From: Nonomuraea roseoviolacea subsp. carminata
GTDB lineage: Bacteria > Actinomycetota > Actinomycetes > Streptosporangiales > Streptosporangiaceae
Length of the DNA: 64,000 bases
Assembly (NCBI RefSeq): GCF_024172185.1
Contig: NZ_JAMZEC010000001.1
Coordinates: forward strand, 7,037,001 to 7,101,000
Reading direction: 5' to 3'
Shown here: positions 50,613 through 59,485 of the stretch, piece after piece
How the letters are laid out: each line of letters opens with the position of its first letter
Numbering within the stretch: the stretch's first letter is position 1
Notes under the pieces: generated by a model
Database searches by the model: none
The model's input: only the letters and a program-made list of their open reading frames with translations
What the model was told of the DNA's origin: nothing
Position numbers and translations under genes: made by a program

Positions 50613-52841
50613 GTGACGACCATCGTTGAGGGTGACCGCCGGCTGGCCATCGAGGAGGCCGCCGCCCGGGTGATCACCGACCCCGCCAACTCCCGGGTCG
50701 CCGCCCGGCTGCTGGCCGAGGAGATCGCCGCCGAGGCCGCGTCGTGCGGGGTGCGGTCGTTCTCCGAGTCCGTCGCCGCCACCCACGCGGCCGGTCTGGT
50801 GCAGGACGAGCTGGCGGCGTTCGTCGCCGCGCACGCCGCCGAGCTGGACGCGCTGGTGCCGGCCGACGCCGACGACCGCTTCGAGTACTTCGGCCTGCGC
50901 ACCGTCTACGACCGCTACCTGCTGCGCCACCCGGAGACCCGCGCCGTGCTGGAGCGCCCGCAGCACTTCCTGCTGCGCGTCGCCTGCGGCCTGTCCGCGA
51001 CCGTCGCCGAGGCGGCCGAGCTGTACGCCCTCATGAGCACCCTGTCGTACCTGCCGAGCTCGCCGACGCTGTTCAACTCCGGCGCGCGCCGCCCGCAGCT
51101 CTCGTCGTGCTTCCTGCTCGACTCGCCCCGCGACGAGCTGGAGGCCATCTACGACCGGTACGGCCAGGTCGCCCGCCTGTCGAAGTACGCCGGGGGCATC
51201 GGCATCGCGTGGACCCGGGTCCGCTCCCGGGGCTCGCTCATCCGCGGCACCAACGGGCACTCCAACGGCATCGTCCCGTGGCTGCGCACGCTCGACTCGT
51301 CCGTCGCCGCCGTCAACCAGGGCGGCCGCCGCAAGGGTGCCGCCTGCGTGTACCTGGAGACCTGGCACGCCGACATCGAGGAGTTCCTGGAGCTGCGCGA
51401 CAACACCGGCGAGGACGCCCGCCGCACGCACAACCTGAACCTCGCCAACTGGGTGCCGGACGAGTTCATGCGGCGCGTCGAGGCCGACGAGATGTGGTCG
51501 CTGTTCGACCCGAAGGACGTGCCGGACCTGACCGACCTGTACGGCGAGGCGTTCGACCGCGCCTACCGCGCCTACGAGGAGCAGGGCCGCCAGGTGCGGC
51601 GCGTCCCGGCCCGCACCCTGTACGGGCGGATGATGCGCACGCTCGCCCAGACCGGCAACGGCTGGATGACCTTCAAGGACGCGGCCAACCGCACCTCCAA
51701 CCAGACCGCCCGGCCGGAGAACGTCATCCACCTGTCCAACCTGTGCACCGAGATCCTGGAGGTCACCAGCGACGCCGAGACGGCGGTGTGCAACCTCGGC
51801 TCGATCAACCTGGCCGCGCACCTGCGCGACGGCGCCGACCTGGACTGGGAGCGGCTGCGCGCCACCGTGCGGACCGCCGTGCGCTTCCTCGACCGCACCA
51901 TCGACCTCGGCTTCTACCCGACGCCCGAGGCGGAGGCGGCCAACCGGCGCTGGCGGCCGATCGGGCTCGGCGTGATGGGGCTGGCCGACGTGTTCTTCAC
52001 GCTGCGCCTGCCGTTCGACTCGCCGCGGGCGCTGGAGCTGTCCACCCGCATCGCGGAGGAGATCGCGCTGGCCGCCTACGACACCTCCGCCGACCTGGCC
52101 GCCGAGCGCGGCCGGCACCCCTCGTACGCCGACACCCGCGCGGCCGGGGGAGTGCTGCACGCCGACCACTACGCCGGCGCCGCGGCCTCGCCGCGCTGGG
52201 ACGCCCTCCGCGAGAAGATCGCCAGGACCGGCCTGCGCAACTCGCTGATGATCGCCATCGCCCCGACCGCGACGATCGCCTCGATCGCCGGCTGCTACGA
52301 GTGCATCGAGCCGCAGGTGTCGAACGTCTTCAAGCGCGAGACGCTGTCCGGCGAGTTCCTCCAGGTCAACCGCTACCTGGTGGCCGACCTGCAGGCGCGC
52401 GGCCTGTGGACGCAGGAGATGCGCGACGCCATCAAGCGGGCCGACGGCTCGATCCAGGACGTCCCCGGCATCCCGGACGACCTCCGGAGCCTCTACCGGA
52501 CCGCCTGGGAGCTGCCGCAGAAGGCCCTGATCGACCTCGCGGCGGCCCGCCAGCCGTACATCGACCAGTCGCAGTCGCTCAACCTCTTCATGGCCAGCCC
52601 GACCATCGGCAAGCTCTCGTCGATGTACGCCTACGCCTGGAAGAAGGGCCTGAAGACCACGTACTACCTGCGCTCGCGGCCGGCCACCCGGATCGCCCAG
52701 ACCACCGTGGCGGGCTCCGCGGCGTTCACCGCCGGCGCCCCCGCGCCCGTGCCCGCCCCCGCGCTGCCGGCCGCCGAGGAGGCCGCCGCGGCGATCGCCT
52801 GCTCGCTGGAGAACCCGGAGGTCTGCGAGGCCTGCCAGTAG
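50613..52841 (+). CDS. nrdA: Ribonucleoside-diphosphate reductase subunit alpha (class Ia), without full ATP-cone
   Basis: A 742-residue R1 subunit with a GTG start. Active-site cysteines are in LSSCFLLDS, HLSNLCTEI and AVCNLGSINL; the C-terminal thiol pair is Cys738/Cys741 in EVCEACQ. The substrate region AGGIGIAWTRVRSRGSLIRG and the late IAPTATIASIAG loop are complete. Compared with E. coli NrdA the first 70 or so residues, the ATP-cone that senses overall ATP/dATP, are missing: the protein begins at the segment matching E. coli residue about 70. It makes dNDPs with NrdB, encoded 51 bp downstream, and is under the B12 riboswitch. Confidence 0.96.
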   Translation: MTTIVEGDRRLAIEEAAARVITDPANSRVAARLLAEEIAAEAASCGVRSFSESVAATHAAGLVQDELAAFVAAHAAELDALVPADADDRFEYFGLRTVYDRYLLRHPETRAVLERPQHFLLRVACGLSATVAEAAELYALMSTLSYLPSSPTLFNSGARRPQLSSCFLLDSPRDELEAIYDRYGQVARLSKYAGGIGIAWTRVRSRGSLIRGTNGHSNGIVPWLRTLDSSVAAVNQGGRRKGAACVYLETWHADIEEFLELRDNTGEDARRTHNLNLANWVPDEFMRRVEADEMWSLFDPKDVPDLTDLYGEAFDRAYRAYEEQGRQVRRVPARTLYGRMMRTLAQTGNGWMTFKDAANRTSNQTARPENVIHLSNLCTEILEVTSDAETAVCNLGSINLAAHLRDGADLDWERLRATVRTAVRFLDRTIDLGFYPTPEAEAANRRWRPIGLGVMGLADVFFTLRLPFDSPRALELSTRIAEEIALAAYDTSADLAAERGRHPSYADTRAAGGVLHADHYAGAAASPRWDALREKIARTGLRNSLMIAIAPTATIASIAGCYECIEPQVSNVFKRETLSGEFLQVNRYLVADLQARGLWTQEMRDAIKRADGSIQDVPGIPDDLRSLYRTAWELPQKALIDLAAARQPYIDQSQSLNLFMASPTIGKLSSMYAYAWKKGLKTTYYLRSRPATRIAQTTVAGSAAFTAGAPAPVPAPALPAAEEAAAAIACSLENPEVCEACQ

Positions 52842-52892
52842 GCCGCGCGACCGTCACCCCGAAGACCACCCCACGTACGGAGATTTCCAGAC

Positions 52893-53888
52893 ATGCTGCT
52901 TGACCCGGGAATGGACCTGACCCTGCGCCCCATGCGCTACCCCGACTTCTACGAGCGCTACCGGGCCGCCATCCGCAACACCTGGACGGTCGAGGAGGTG
53001 GACCTCCACAACGACCTCGCCGACCTGGCGAAGATGACGCCGCAGGAGCGCCACCTGATCAACCGGCTGGTCGCCTTCTTCGCCACCGGCGACTCGATCG
53101 TCGCCAACAACCTCGTGCTCAACCTCTACCAGCACGTCAACGCCCCCGAGGCGCGCCTGTACCTGAGCAGGCAGCTCTTCGAGGAGGCGGTGCACGTGCA
53201 GTTCTACCTGACGCTGCTCGACACGTACCTGCCCGACCCGGACGAGCGGGTCAAGGCGTTCGCGGCGATCGAGCACATCCCGTCGATCCGCGACAAGGCG
53301 GAGTTCTGCTTCCGGTGGATCGACTCGATCAACGGTCTGCGGCGGCTGGAGACGGCCGCCGAGCGGCGGCAGTTCCTGCTCAACCTGATCTGCTTCGCCG
53401 CCTGCATCGAGGGTCTGTTCTTCTACGGCGCCTTCGCCTACGTCTACTGGTTCCGCTCGCGGGGGCTGCTCGGCGGCCTGGCCACGGGTACGAACTGGGT
53501 GTTCCGCGACGAGTCCATGCACATGGAGTTCGCGTTCAGCGTCGTCGACACCGTGCGCGCCGAGGAGCCCGAGCTGTTCGACGACGAGCTGGCCAAGCAG
53601 GTCACCGCGATGCTGGAGGAGGCGGTGGCGGCCGAGCTGGCCTTCGCCCGCGACCTGTGCGGCGACGGCATGCCGGGGATGACCGCGGACCAGATGCGCG
53701 AGTACCTTGAATACGTCGCCGACCAGCGGCTGGCCCGCCTCGGGCTGCCCACGCGGTACGGCACCGCCAATCCCTTCGCCTTCATGGAGCTCCAGGACGT
53801 GCAGGAGCTGGCGAACTTCTTTGAACGCCGGGTTTCTGCGTATCAGGTGGCCGTTGAGGGCAATGTGAGTTTTGACGAGAGCTTTTAA
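52893..53888 (+). CDS. nrdB: Ribonucleoside-diphosphate reductase subunit beta (class Ia)
   Basis: A 331-residue R2 subunit. Metal ligands and radical site are seen in EEAVHVQFY (Glu98, His101 and radical-type Tyr105 in the Glu-X2-His-X3-Tyr pattern), with further ligands in FAACIEGLFFYGAF and RDESMHMEFAF. Tyr is kept where subclass Ic enzymes have Phe. The C-terminus NVSFDESF is the usual R1-docking tail. The WTVEEVDLHND segment supplies the first acidic ligand. It is cotranscribed with nrdA. A nrdS-like third gene, found in Streptomyces operons, is absent: an MscS gene follows after 32 bp. Confidence 0.96.
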   Translation: MLLDPGMDLTLRPMRYPDFYERYRAAIRNTWTVEEVDLHNDLADLAKMTPQERHLINRLVAFFATGDSIVANNLVLNLYQHVNAPEARLYLSRQLFEEAVHVQFYLTLLDTYLPDPDERVKAFAAIEHIPSIRDKAEFCFRWIDSINGLRRLETAAERRQFLLNLICFAACIEGLFFYGAFAYVYWFRSRGLLGGLATGTNWVFRDESMHMEFAFSVVDTVRAEEPELFDDELAKQVTAMLEEAVAAELAFARDLCGDGMPGMTADQMREYLEYVADQRLARLGLPTRYGTANPFAFMELQDVQELANFFERRVSAYQVAVEGNVSFDESF

Positions 53889-53920
53889 GACGACCTTTAG
53901 TGACATTGGGGGCATGACAC

Positions 53921-55069
53921 GTGCAGTCGCCGGCTGACTGGCCCATCCTGGCCGTCTCCGTCGTGGGGGCGATCCTCGTCGTGGAGATCGTCCGCAGGCT
54001 CCTGATCCGCGCCAGGCGCCGCTCGGCGCTGGCCGGGCACCTGGTGGAGCACTGCACGTGGCCCGCCTTCGCCGTGGCCGCGGTGGTGGCGGCCAACTTC
54101 GTGTTCGGGCCGGGCATGTTCGGCATGACCCCCCAGGAGCGCGACCTGTCCTCCGCCGTCGAGCGGGGGCTCGGCCTGGTCACGATCGCCTCCGTCACCT
54201 GGCTCATCGTCCAGGCCAGCTACGCGCTGACCGACGTGGTGCTCGAACGGCTGGTGCGGGTCGAGGGCGAGCGCAACCGGCGGGCCCGGCGGATCATGAC
54301 GCAGATCGCGCTGGTCCGCCGGATCGCCGCCGCGAGCATCATCGTGGTCGCGCTCGGCGCGATGCTGTTCTCGTTCCCGCAGGTGCGGGCGCTGGGCGCC
54401 GGGCTGCTCGCCTCCGCGGGCATCGCCGGCGCCGTGGTCGGCATCGCCGCCCAGCCGACCATCGGCAACGCGCTGGCGGGCCTCCAGCTCGCCTTCAGCG
54501 ACGCGCTGCGCCTCGACGACGTGGTCGTGGTCGACAACGAGTGGGGTCGCATCGAGGAGCTGACGCTCACGTACGTGGTGGTCCGGCTGTGGGACGAGCG
54601 GCGGCTCGTGCTGCCGGTCTCGTACTTCACGCAGAACCCGTTCGAGAACTGGACCCGGCACGGCAGCCGGGTCGTGGCCGTGGTGTTCCTGCGGGTGGAC
54701 TGGTCGGTCCCGGTGGAGAAGCTGCGGGAGGAGCTGTACACCTTCATCCAGTCCAACCCGCTGTGGGACCAGAAGGACTGGACCCTCCAGGTCACCGACG
54801 TCCTGCCGAACGGCCTGATCGAGCTGCGCGCCCTGATGAGCGCCGCCGACTCGCCGTCCGCCTGGGACCTCAAGTGCGACGTCCGCGAGCACCTCGTCCG
54901 CTACGTCCGGGAGAACTTCCCCGAGGCGCTGCCGCGCTTCCGCGTCGAGGCGCCGGAGACCCGCGCCGGCGTGCCGTGGACCGCGCAGCTCGGCGCCGAG
55001 CTCGACCCCGGCCAGGAGGTCTCCCGGTCCGGGTATCCCGACCCCAAGCCCCCCACCCAGCAGCTCTGA
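53921..55069 (+). CDS. MscS-family mechanosensitive ion channel protein
   Basis: A 382-residue membrane protein with about four to five N-terminal helices. The pore-lining helix and start of the beta domain are clear: LGAGLLASAGIAGAVVGIAAQPTIGNALAGLQLAF, then DDVVVVDNEWGRIEELTLTYVVVRLWDERRLVLPVSYF. The C-terminal alpha/beta domain reaches to about 350 and the tail is disordered. The family releases solutes on hypo-osmotic shock. The GTG start follows TTGGGGG. It lies 32 bp after nrdB and may be partly cotranscribed. Confidence 0.93.
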   Translation: MQSPADWPILAVSVVGAILVVEIVRRLLIRARRRSALAGHLVEHCTWPAFAVAAVVAANFVFGPGMFGMTPQERDLSSAVERGLGLVTIASVTWLIVQASYALTDVVLERLVRVEGERNRRARRIMTQIALVRRIAAASIIVVALGAMLFSFPQVRALGAGLLASAGIAGAVVGIAAQPTIGNALAGLQLAFSDALRLDDVVVVDNEWGRIEELTLTYVVVRLWDERRLVLPVSYFTQNPFENWTRHGSRVVAVVFLRVDWSVPVEKLREELYTFIQSNPLWDQKDWTLQVTDVLPNGLIELRALMSAADSPSAWDLKCDVREHLVRYVRENFPEALPRFRVEAPETRAGVPWTAQLGAELDPGQEVSRSGYPDPKPPTQQL

Positions 55070-55074
55070 CGTCA

Positions 55075-55091
55075 CCGCCGCTCAGCGGCGG
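55075..55091. terminator. Bidirectional hairpin over the convergent MscS / EamA ends
   Basis: CCGCCGC and GCGGCGG are perfect arms around a TCA loop. That TCA is the stop codon (read on the minus strand) of the EamA transporter gene, and the MscS stop lies 6 bp away. No U-tract is present. Confidence 0.6.
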
Positions 55092-55960
55092 GCCGCCAGG
55101 AACACGCCGGCGCCGCCCACGACCAGACCGGCCACCGCGAGCGGGTGCAGCGCCTGCCCGGCGAGGAGCCAGGCCATGACGGCCGTCACGGCGGGCGTGA
55201 GGAAGAACATCGTGCTCACCCGGCTCGCCGGCGCGTCCCGCAGCATGGTGTTGAGCAGCAGGAACGCGCCGATCGAGTTGACCAGCACGAGCCAGGCCAC
55301 CGCGCCGCCGAACGCGCCCCAGTCGGCGACCCGCGGCGTCTCCAGCAGCAGCGCGGCCAGCCCCATCACGGGCGCCCCGGCCAGGAACTGCACCGCCGTG
55401 CCCGTGCGCACGTCCATGTCCGAGGCGAAGCGCTTCTGGTACACGGTGCCGACGCTCAGCCCGGCCAGCCCGATCGCGCACAGCGCCACCGCGGAGGGCG
55501 AGAAGCTCACCCGGTCGGCCACCGCGAGGGCCACCCCGGCGGCGCCCAGCCCGAACCCGGCCCACCGCACGCGGCTCATCCGCTCGCCCAGCGCCCGGCC
55601 GGCGAGCAGCGCGACGACCATGGGGCTCAGCCCCTGCACCAGCGCGATCACCGCGGCGGGCATCCCGCGGCCGAGCGCCGAGTAGAACGCCCCGAACTGC
55701 ACCGCCTGCACCAGCAGCCCGGCCACCACCACGTGCGCGAGCCGCCGCCCGCGCGGCCACGGGGCGCGGACCGCCAGCGCGTACCCGCCCAGCAGCAGCC
55801 CGGCCAGCGCGAAGCGGGCGAAGGTCAGCAGCAGCGGCGGCGCGGCGCCCACGCCGATCAGGCCCGCCACGAAGGCGCTGCTCCACGCCACCACGAACAG
55901 GGCCGGCACGCCGACCGGTGTCCTGGTCCGGGCCGGTGTCTCCATCGTCGGGACGGCCAT
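55082..55960 (-). CDS. EamA/DMT-superfamily exporter
   Basis: A 292-residue protein with ten hydrophobic helices in two EamA repeats (first: ALFVVAWSSAFVAGLIGVG to RLAHVVVAGLL; second from AVALCAIGLAGLSVGTVYQKR). GGAGGAGG precedes ATG 55960. DMT exporters move metabolites such as amino acids or drugs outward. It is divergent from a CGNR-type regulator, with two identical operator-like repeats in the 87-bp gap, so regulation by that protein is very likely. Confidence 0.93.
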   Translation of the reverse strand: MAVPTMETPARTRTPVGVPALFVVAWSSAFVAGLIGVGAAPPLLLTFARFALAGLLLGGYALAVRAPWPRGRRLAHVVVAGLLVQAVQFGAFYSALGRGMPAAVIALVQGLSPMVVALLAGRALGERMSRVRWAGFGLGAAGVALAVADRVSFSPSAVALCAIGLAGLSVGTVYQKRFASDMDVRTGTAVQFLAGAPVMGLAALLLETPRVADWGAFGGAVAWLVLVNSIGAFLLLNTMLRDAPASRVSTMFFLTPAVTAVMAWLLAGQALHPLAVAGLVVGGAGVFLAARR

Positions 55961-55976
55961 CGCCACGCCTCCTCCA

Positions 55977-56037
55977 TAACCATCCAAGCCGGTTATTCCA
56001 CTGTGGTGCCCGCGTCCGTAACCTGTCAAGGCGGTTA
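55977..56037. promoter_or_regulatory. Two TAACC-N9-GGTTA operator-like repeats
   Basis: The 19-bp sites at 55977-55995 and 56019-56037 each have perfect arms TAACC and GGTTA and share the spacer core CAAG. Their starts are 42 bp apart, four helical turns, so they lie on the same DNA face. They fill the divergent promoter between the EamA exporter and the CGNR regulator, and the second touches the regulator start. Confidence 0.8.
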
Positions 56038-56047
56038 ACATGGGGGT

Positions 56048-56578
56048 GTGGCACGCTTCACCTTCGTCAGCGGCGACCTCGCCCTCGACCTGGCCGGCAC
56101 CGTCCAGCACCGCCGGTCCGACCGGCTCGACCTGCTGCGCGAGCCGGCCGACCTGGGCCGCTGGGCCGTGGCGGCGGGCGTCCTCGACCGGCCGTGCGCG
56201 GTCACCCCGGCCGGCCTGGCCGCCGCCAAGGAGCTGCGCGAGGCCGTCTACCGGCTGGCCACCGGAGCGGGCGCGCCGGGCGACCGGGAGCTGGTCAACC
56301 GGGCCGCCGCCGAGCCGCCCGCCGGCGTCCGGCTCGGCCCCGGGGGCGGGGTGGAGCGCGCCGGCGACCTGACGGCCGTCCTGTCGACGGTCGCCCGGCA
56401 GGCCGTGGAGCTGCTCGGCGGGCCGGGCGCCGCGCGGATCAAGGAGTGCGGCGCCGAGGCGTGCACCCGGCTGTACGTGGACACCTCGCGCGGCGGCGGC
56501 CGGCGCTGGTGCGACATGCGCGAGTGCGGCAACCGCGCGAAGGCGGCCCACTTCCGCGCCCGCCACGCCACGTCCTGA
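56048..56578 (+). CDS. CGNR zinc-finger (ABATE-type) transcriptional regulator
   Basis: A 176-residue protein with a GTG start. The N-terminal ABATE-like stress-sensing domain (FTFVSGDLALDLAGTV) is followed by the C-terminal treble-clef zinc finger: IKECGAEACTRLYVDTS then RRWCDMRECGNRAKAAHFRARH, with four cysteines and the name-giving CGNR. Such proteins are predicted regulators and commonly sit divergent from a transporter or enzyme. The two 19-bp repeats just upstream are the obvious binding sites. The inducer is unknown. Confidence 0.94.
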   Translation: MARFTFVSGDLALDLAGTVQHRRSDRLDLLREPADLGRWAVAAGVLDRPCAVTPAGLAAAKELREAVYRLATGAGAPGDRELVNRAAAEPPAGVRLGPGGGVERAGDLTAVLSTVARQAVELLGGPGAARIKECGAEACTRLYVDTSRGGGRRWCDMRECGNRAKAAHFRARHATS

Positions 56579-56666
56579 CCCCCGGCGGACGCACCCGGCA
56601 CCTCTGACGGACGCCTCCGGCGTCCGCGGTGTTCCCACTTATCCCGGGCCAGAGTCGGAATTATCA

Positions 56667-56688
56667 GTATGCCTACCGATATGCATAC
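56667..56688. promoter_or_regulatory. Inverted repeat GTATGC-N10-GCATAC upstream of the M4 protease
   Basis: Perfect 6-bp arms at 56667-56672 and 56683-56688 lie in an AT-rich patch (GGAATTATCAGTATGCC). They sit about 170 bp before the protease start, in a 281-bp gap that otherwise shows no gene. This could be an operator for the secreted protease. Confidence 0.4.
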
Positions 56689-56859
56689 GGATTCCCAGCT
56701 TTGTGACAAGCGCCTACCGTCTGGCTCGCAGTGATCCTTCGCACGTGCGACACACCCCCCGTTCCCCGACCGGTCCGTGCTCACAGGTGACCCCTGCGAC
56801 GCGGGCCCGCGCCCGCCCACCCGGGCGGCCGGCCGGGGACAGCCGAAAGGAGCACAAGC

Positions 56860-59424
56860 GTGAAACGCAAGGGCCTGGCTGCCGCGACCGTGGGACTCAC
56901 CGCGGCCGCGGCCATGGTGCTGTCCGCCTTACCCGCTCTCCCCGCCTTCGCGGCCCCGCCCGGGGCCACCCCCGCCCAGAAGGGCTCCGGCGGGCAGGCG
57001 CGCGTCGCCGCCGACCCCGAGTCCCGCGCCGCCGCCGTCGCCGACCAGGCGATCTCCAGCGGCATGGACAACCTCGCCAAGGGGGCCGACGAGGCGTACC
57101 GCCGCCTGAAGGTCGTCAAGGGCGCGGGCGACATGTTCTTCGTCTCCTACGAGCGCACCTACAAGGGCCTGCCGATGGTCGGCGGCGACGCCGTGGTCGT
57201 CACCGACTCCGCCGGCCACGTCCGCGACACCGTCGCCGAGTCCGGGCCCGCCCCGGCCGACCTGGCCACCAAGCCCGACATCAGCGCCGCGCGCGCCCTG
57301 CGGGTGGCCAAGACCAAGCTCTCCCGTGTGGACGACACCGCCGACCCGCGCCTCGTGGTGCTCACCTGGGGCGGCAAGCCGCGGCTCACCTGGGAGGCGG
57401 TCGTCGGCGGCCTGGCCGACGGCAAGCCGAGCATCCAGCACGTCTTCGTCGACGCCCGCACCGGCGAGATCGCCGACTCCTACGACCAGGTGCGCGAGGG
57501 CACCGGCAACGGCTACTACTACGGCCAGGTCACCATCAACACGAGCGGCTCCGGCAGCTCGTACTCCATGACCGACACCACCCGGCCGGGCATCAAGTGC
57601 GGCGGCCAGAACGGCTCCGCCTACACCGGCACCGACGACAACTGGGGCAACGGCTCGGGCACCGACCTGGAGACCGCCTGCGTCGACGCGCTGTACTCCG
57701 TCCAGCGCGAGTGGGACATGCTGCGCGACTGGCTCGGCCGCAACGGCATCAACGGCAGCGGCAGCGGCTTCCCCGCCCGCGTCGGCCTCAGCGACGTCAA
57801 CGCGTACTGGAACGGCAGCTACACCAACTTCGGCCACAACCAGGCCAACACCCGCCAGGCCACGCCCATCGACGTCGTGGCGCACGAGTTCGGCCACGCC
57901 ATCTTCCAGACCACGCCCGGCGGCGCCGGCTCCGGCAACGAGAACGGCGGCATCAACGAGGGCACCGGCGACATCTTCGGCGCCCTGACCGAGCACTACG
58001 CCAACAACCCCAATGACCCGCCGGACTACCTGGTCGGCGAGGAGGTGGACCTCGTCGGCGACGGCCCGATCCGCAACATGTACAACCCGTCGGCGCTCGG
58101 CGACCCCAACTGCTGGTCCACCTCGATCCCCAACACCGAGGTGCACTCCGCGGCCGGCCCCATCAACCACTGGTTCTACCTGCTGGCCGAGGGCAGCAAC
58201 CCCGGCGGCGGCAAGCCGTCCAGCCCCATCTGCTCCGGCGGACCCTCCTCGGTGACCGGCCTCGGCATCGAGAAGGCCGGCAAGATCTACATGGGCGCCC
58301 TGAACCGCAAGACGTCGTCCTGGCGCTACACCAACGTGCGCGCCGCGGCCGTCGCGGCGGCGATCGAGCTCTACGGCGCCAACAGCGTCGAGTGCAACAC
58401 CACCAAGGCGGCCTTCAGCGCGATCGCCGTGGCCGCCGCGTCCGGCGAGCCCGCCTGCGGCACTCCGGGCAACGACTTCTCGCTGTCGGTCAACCCGGCC
58501 TCGGGCAGCGCGCAGCCGGGCCAGCAGGTGACCACCACGGTCAGCACGCAGACCACCTCGGGCAGCGCGCAGACCGTCAACCTGAGCGCCACCGGCCTGC
58601 CGAGCGGCGTCACCGCGAGCTTCAACCCGTCGTCGGTGACCTCCGGCAACTCCTCGACGCTCACCCTGTCCGTCTCCTCCTCGGCGGCCCAGGGCAGCTA
58701 CCGGATCACCGTGAACGGCGCCGGCACCACCACGCACAGCGCCGTCTACACCCTCCAGGTCGGCAGCACGCAGACCCGTGACTTCTCGATCTCGGCCAAC
58801 CCGGCCTCGGGCACGGTGCAGGCGGGCTCGTCGGCCACCACCACCATCGCCACCCAGACCACCGCCGGCAACGCCCAGGCGGTCAACCTGTCGGCCAGCG
58901 GCCTGCCCACCGGCGCCACGGCCACCTTCAACCCGGCCTCGGTCACCTCCGGCGGCTCGTCCACCCTGACGATCGCCACCGCCCCGACCACCCCCGCCGG
59001 CTCCTACAACGTCACGGTGACGGGCACCGGCGAGACCGCCACCCACACCGCCACCTACGCGCTGACCGTCCAGGGCACCTCGGGCGGCCGGACGTTCACC
59101 AACGACACCAACTACACGATCTCCGACTACTCCACCGTGCAGAGCCCGATCACCTCCACCGCGACGGGCACCGCCGCCTCCCCGGTCAAGCTGTCGGTCA
59201 CCATCAGCCACACCTGCGCCGAGGACCTCGACATCTGGCTGCGCGGCCCGAACGGCCAGTGGTACGCGGTCGACCGGTACGGCGGCACCAGCTGCACCTC
59301 CTACGGCACCCGGACGTACTCGGTGCCGGTCAGCCAGCAGGCCGCGGGCACCTGGACCCTCGAGGTCAGCGACGTCTACCTCGGTGACACCGGGTTCCTG
59401 GACTCCTGGAGCATCACCGTCTGA
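56860..59424 (+). CDS. Secreted M4 (thermolysin-like) metalloprotease with two beta domains and a P-domain
   Basis: An 854-residue exported zinc protease; GTG start after GAAAGGAG. A signal peptide is at about 1-31 and an FTP/PepSY propeptide at about 50-220. The catalytic domain has VVAHEFGHAIF (zinc His pair and catalytic Glu), GGINEGTGDIFG (third ligand) and HSAAGPINHWFYLLAEG (transition-state His). After it come two related beta-sandwich repeats of about 95 residues (DFSLSVNPASG and DFSISANPASG starts). A proprotein-convertase P-domain closes the protein (CAEDLDIWLRGPNGQW, GTWTLEVSDVYLGDTGFLDSWSI). It degrades proteins outside the cell. A strong terminator follows. Confidence 0.96.
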   Translation: MKRKGLAAATVGLTAAAAMVLSALPALPAFAAPPGATPAQKGSGGQARVAADPESRAAAVADQAISSGMDNLAKGADEAYRRLKVVKGAGDMFFVSYERTYKGLPMVGGDAVVVTDSAGHVRDTVAESGPAPADLATKPDISAARALRVAKTKLSRVDDTADPRLVVLTWGGKPRLTWEAVVGGLADGKPSIQHVFVDARTGEIADSYDQVREGTGNGYYYGQVTINTSGSGSSYSMTDTTRPGIKCGGQNGSAYTGTDDNWGNGSGTDLETACVDALYSVQREWDMLRDWLGRNGINGSGSGFPARVGLSDVNAYWNGSYTNFGHNQANTRQATPIDVVAHEFGHAIFQTTPGGAGSGNENGGINEGTGDIFGALTEHYANNPNDPPDYLVGEEVDLVGDGPIRNMYNPSALGDPNCWSTSIPNTEVHSAAGPINHWFYLLAEGSNPGGGKPSSPICSGGPSSVTGLGIEKAGKIYMGALNRKTSSWRYTNVRAAAVAAAIELYGANSVECNTTKAAFSAIAVAAASGEPACGTPGNDFSLSVNPASGSAQPGQQVTTTVSTQTTSGSAQTVNLSATGLPSGVTASFNPSSVTSGNSSTLTLSVSSSAAQGSYRITVNGAGTTTHSAVYTLQVGSTQTRDFSISANPASGTVQAGSSATTTIATQTTAGNAQAVNLSASGLPTGATATFNPASVTSGGSSTLTIATAPTTPAGSYNVTVTGTGETATHTATYALTVQGTSGGRTFTNDTNYTISDYSTVQSPITSTATGTAASPVKLSVTISHTCAEDLDIWLRGPNGQWYAVDRYGGTSCTSYGTRTYSVPVSQQAAGTWTLEVSDVYLGDTGFLDSWSITV

Positions 59425-59443
59425 CCCCCGGTAGGGAGGAGCT

Positions 59444-59481
59444 CAGCGAGCCGCTCGGTCAAGGCCGAGCGGCTCTCGCTG
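59444..59481 (+). terminator. Strong stem-loop after the M4 protease gene
   Basis: GAGCCGCTCGG pairs with CCGAGCGGCTC (11 bp) around the TCAAGG loop. Outer CAGC/GCTG pairs extend it, and TTCTT follows. It ends 5 bp before the stop of the convergent frameshifted gene, so it may serve both strands. Confidence 0.9.
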
Positions 59482-59485
59482 TTCT

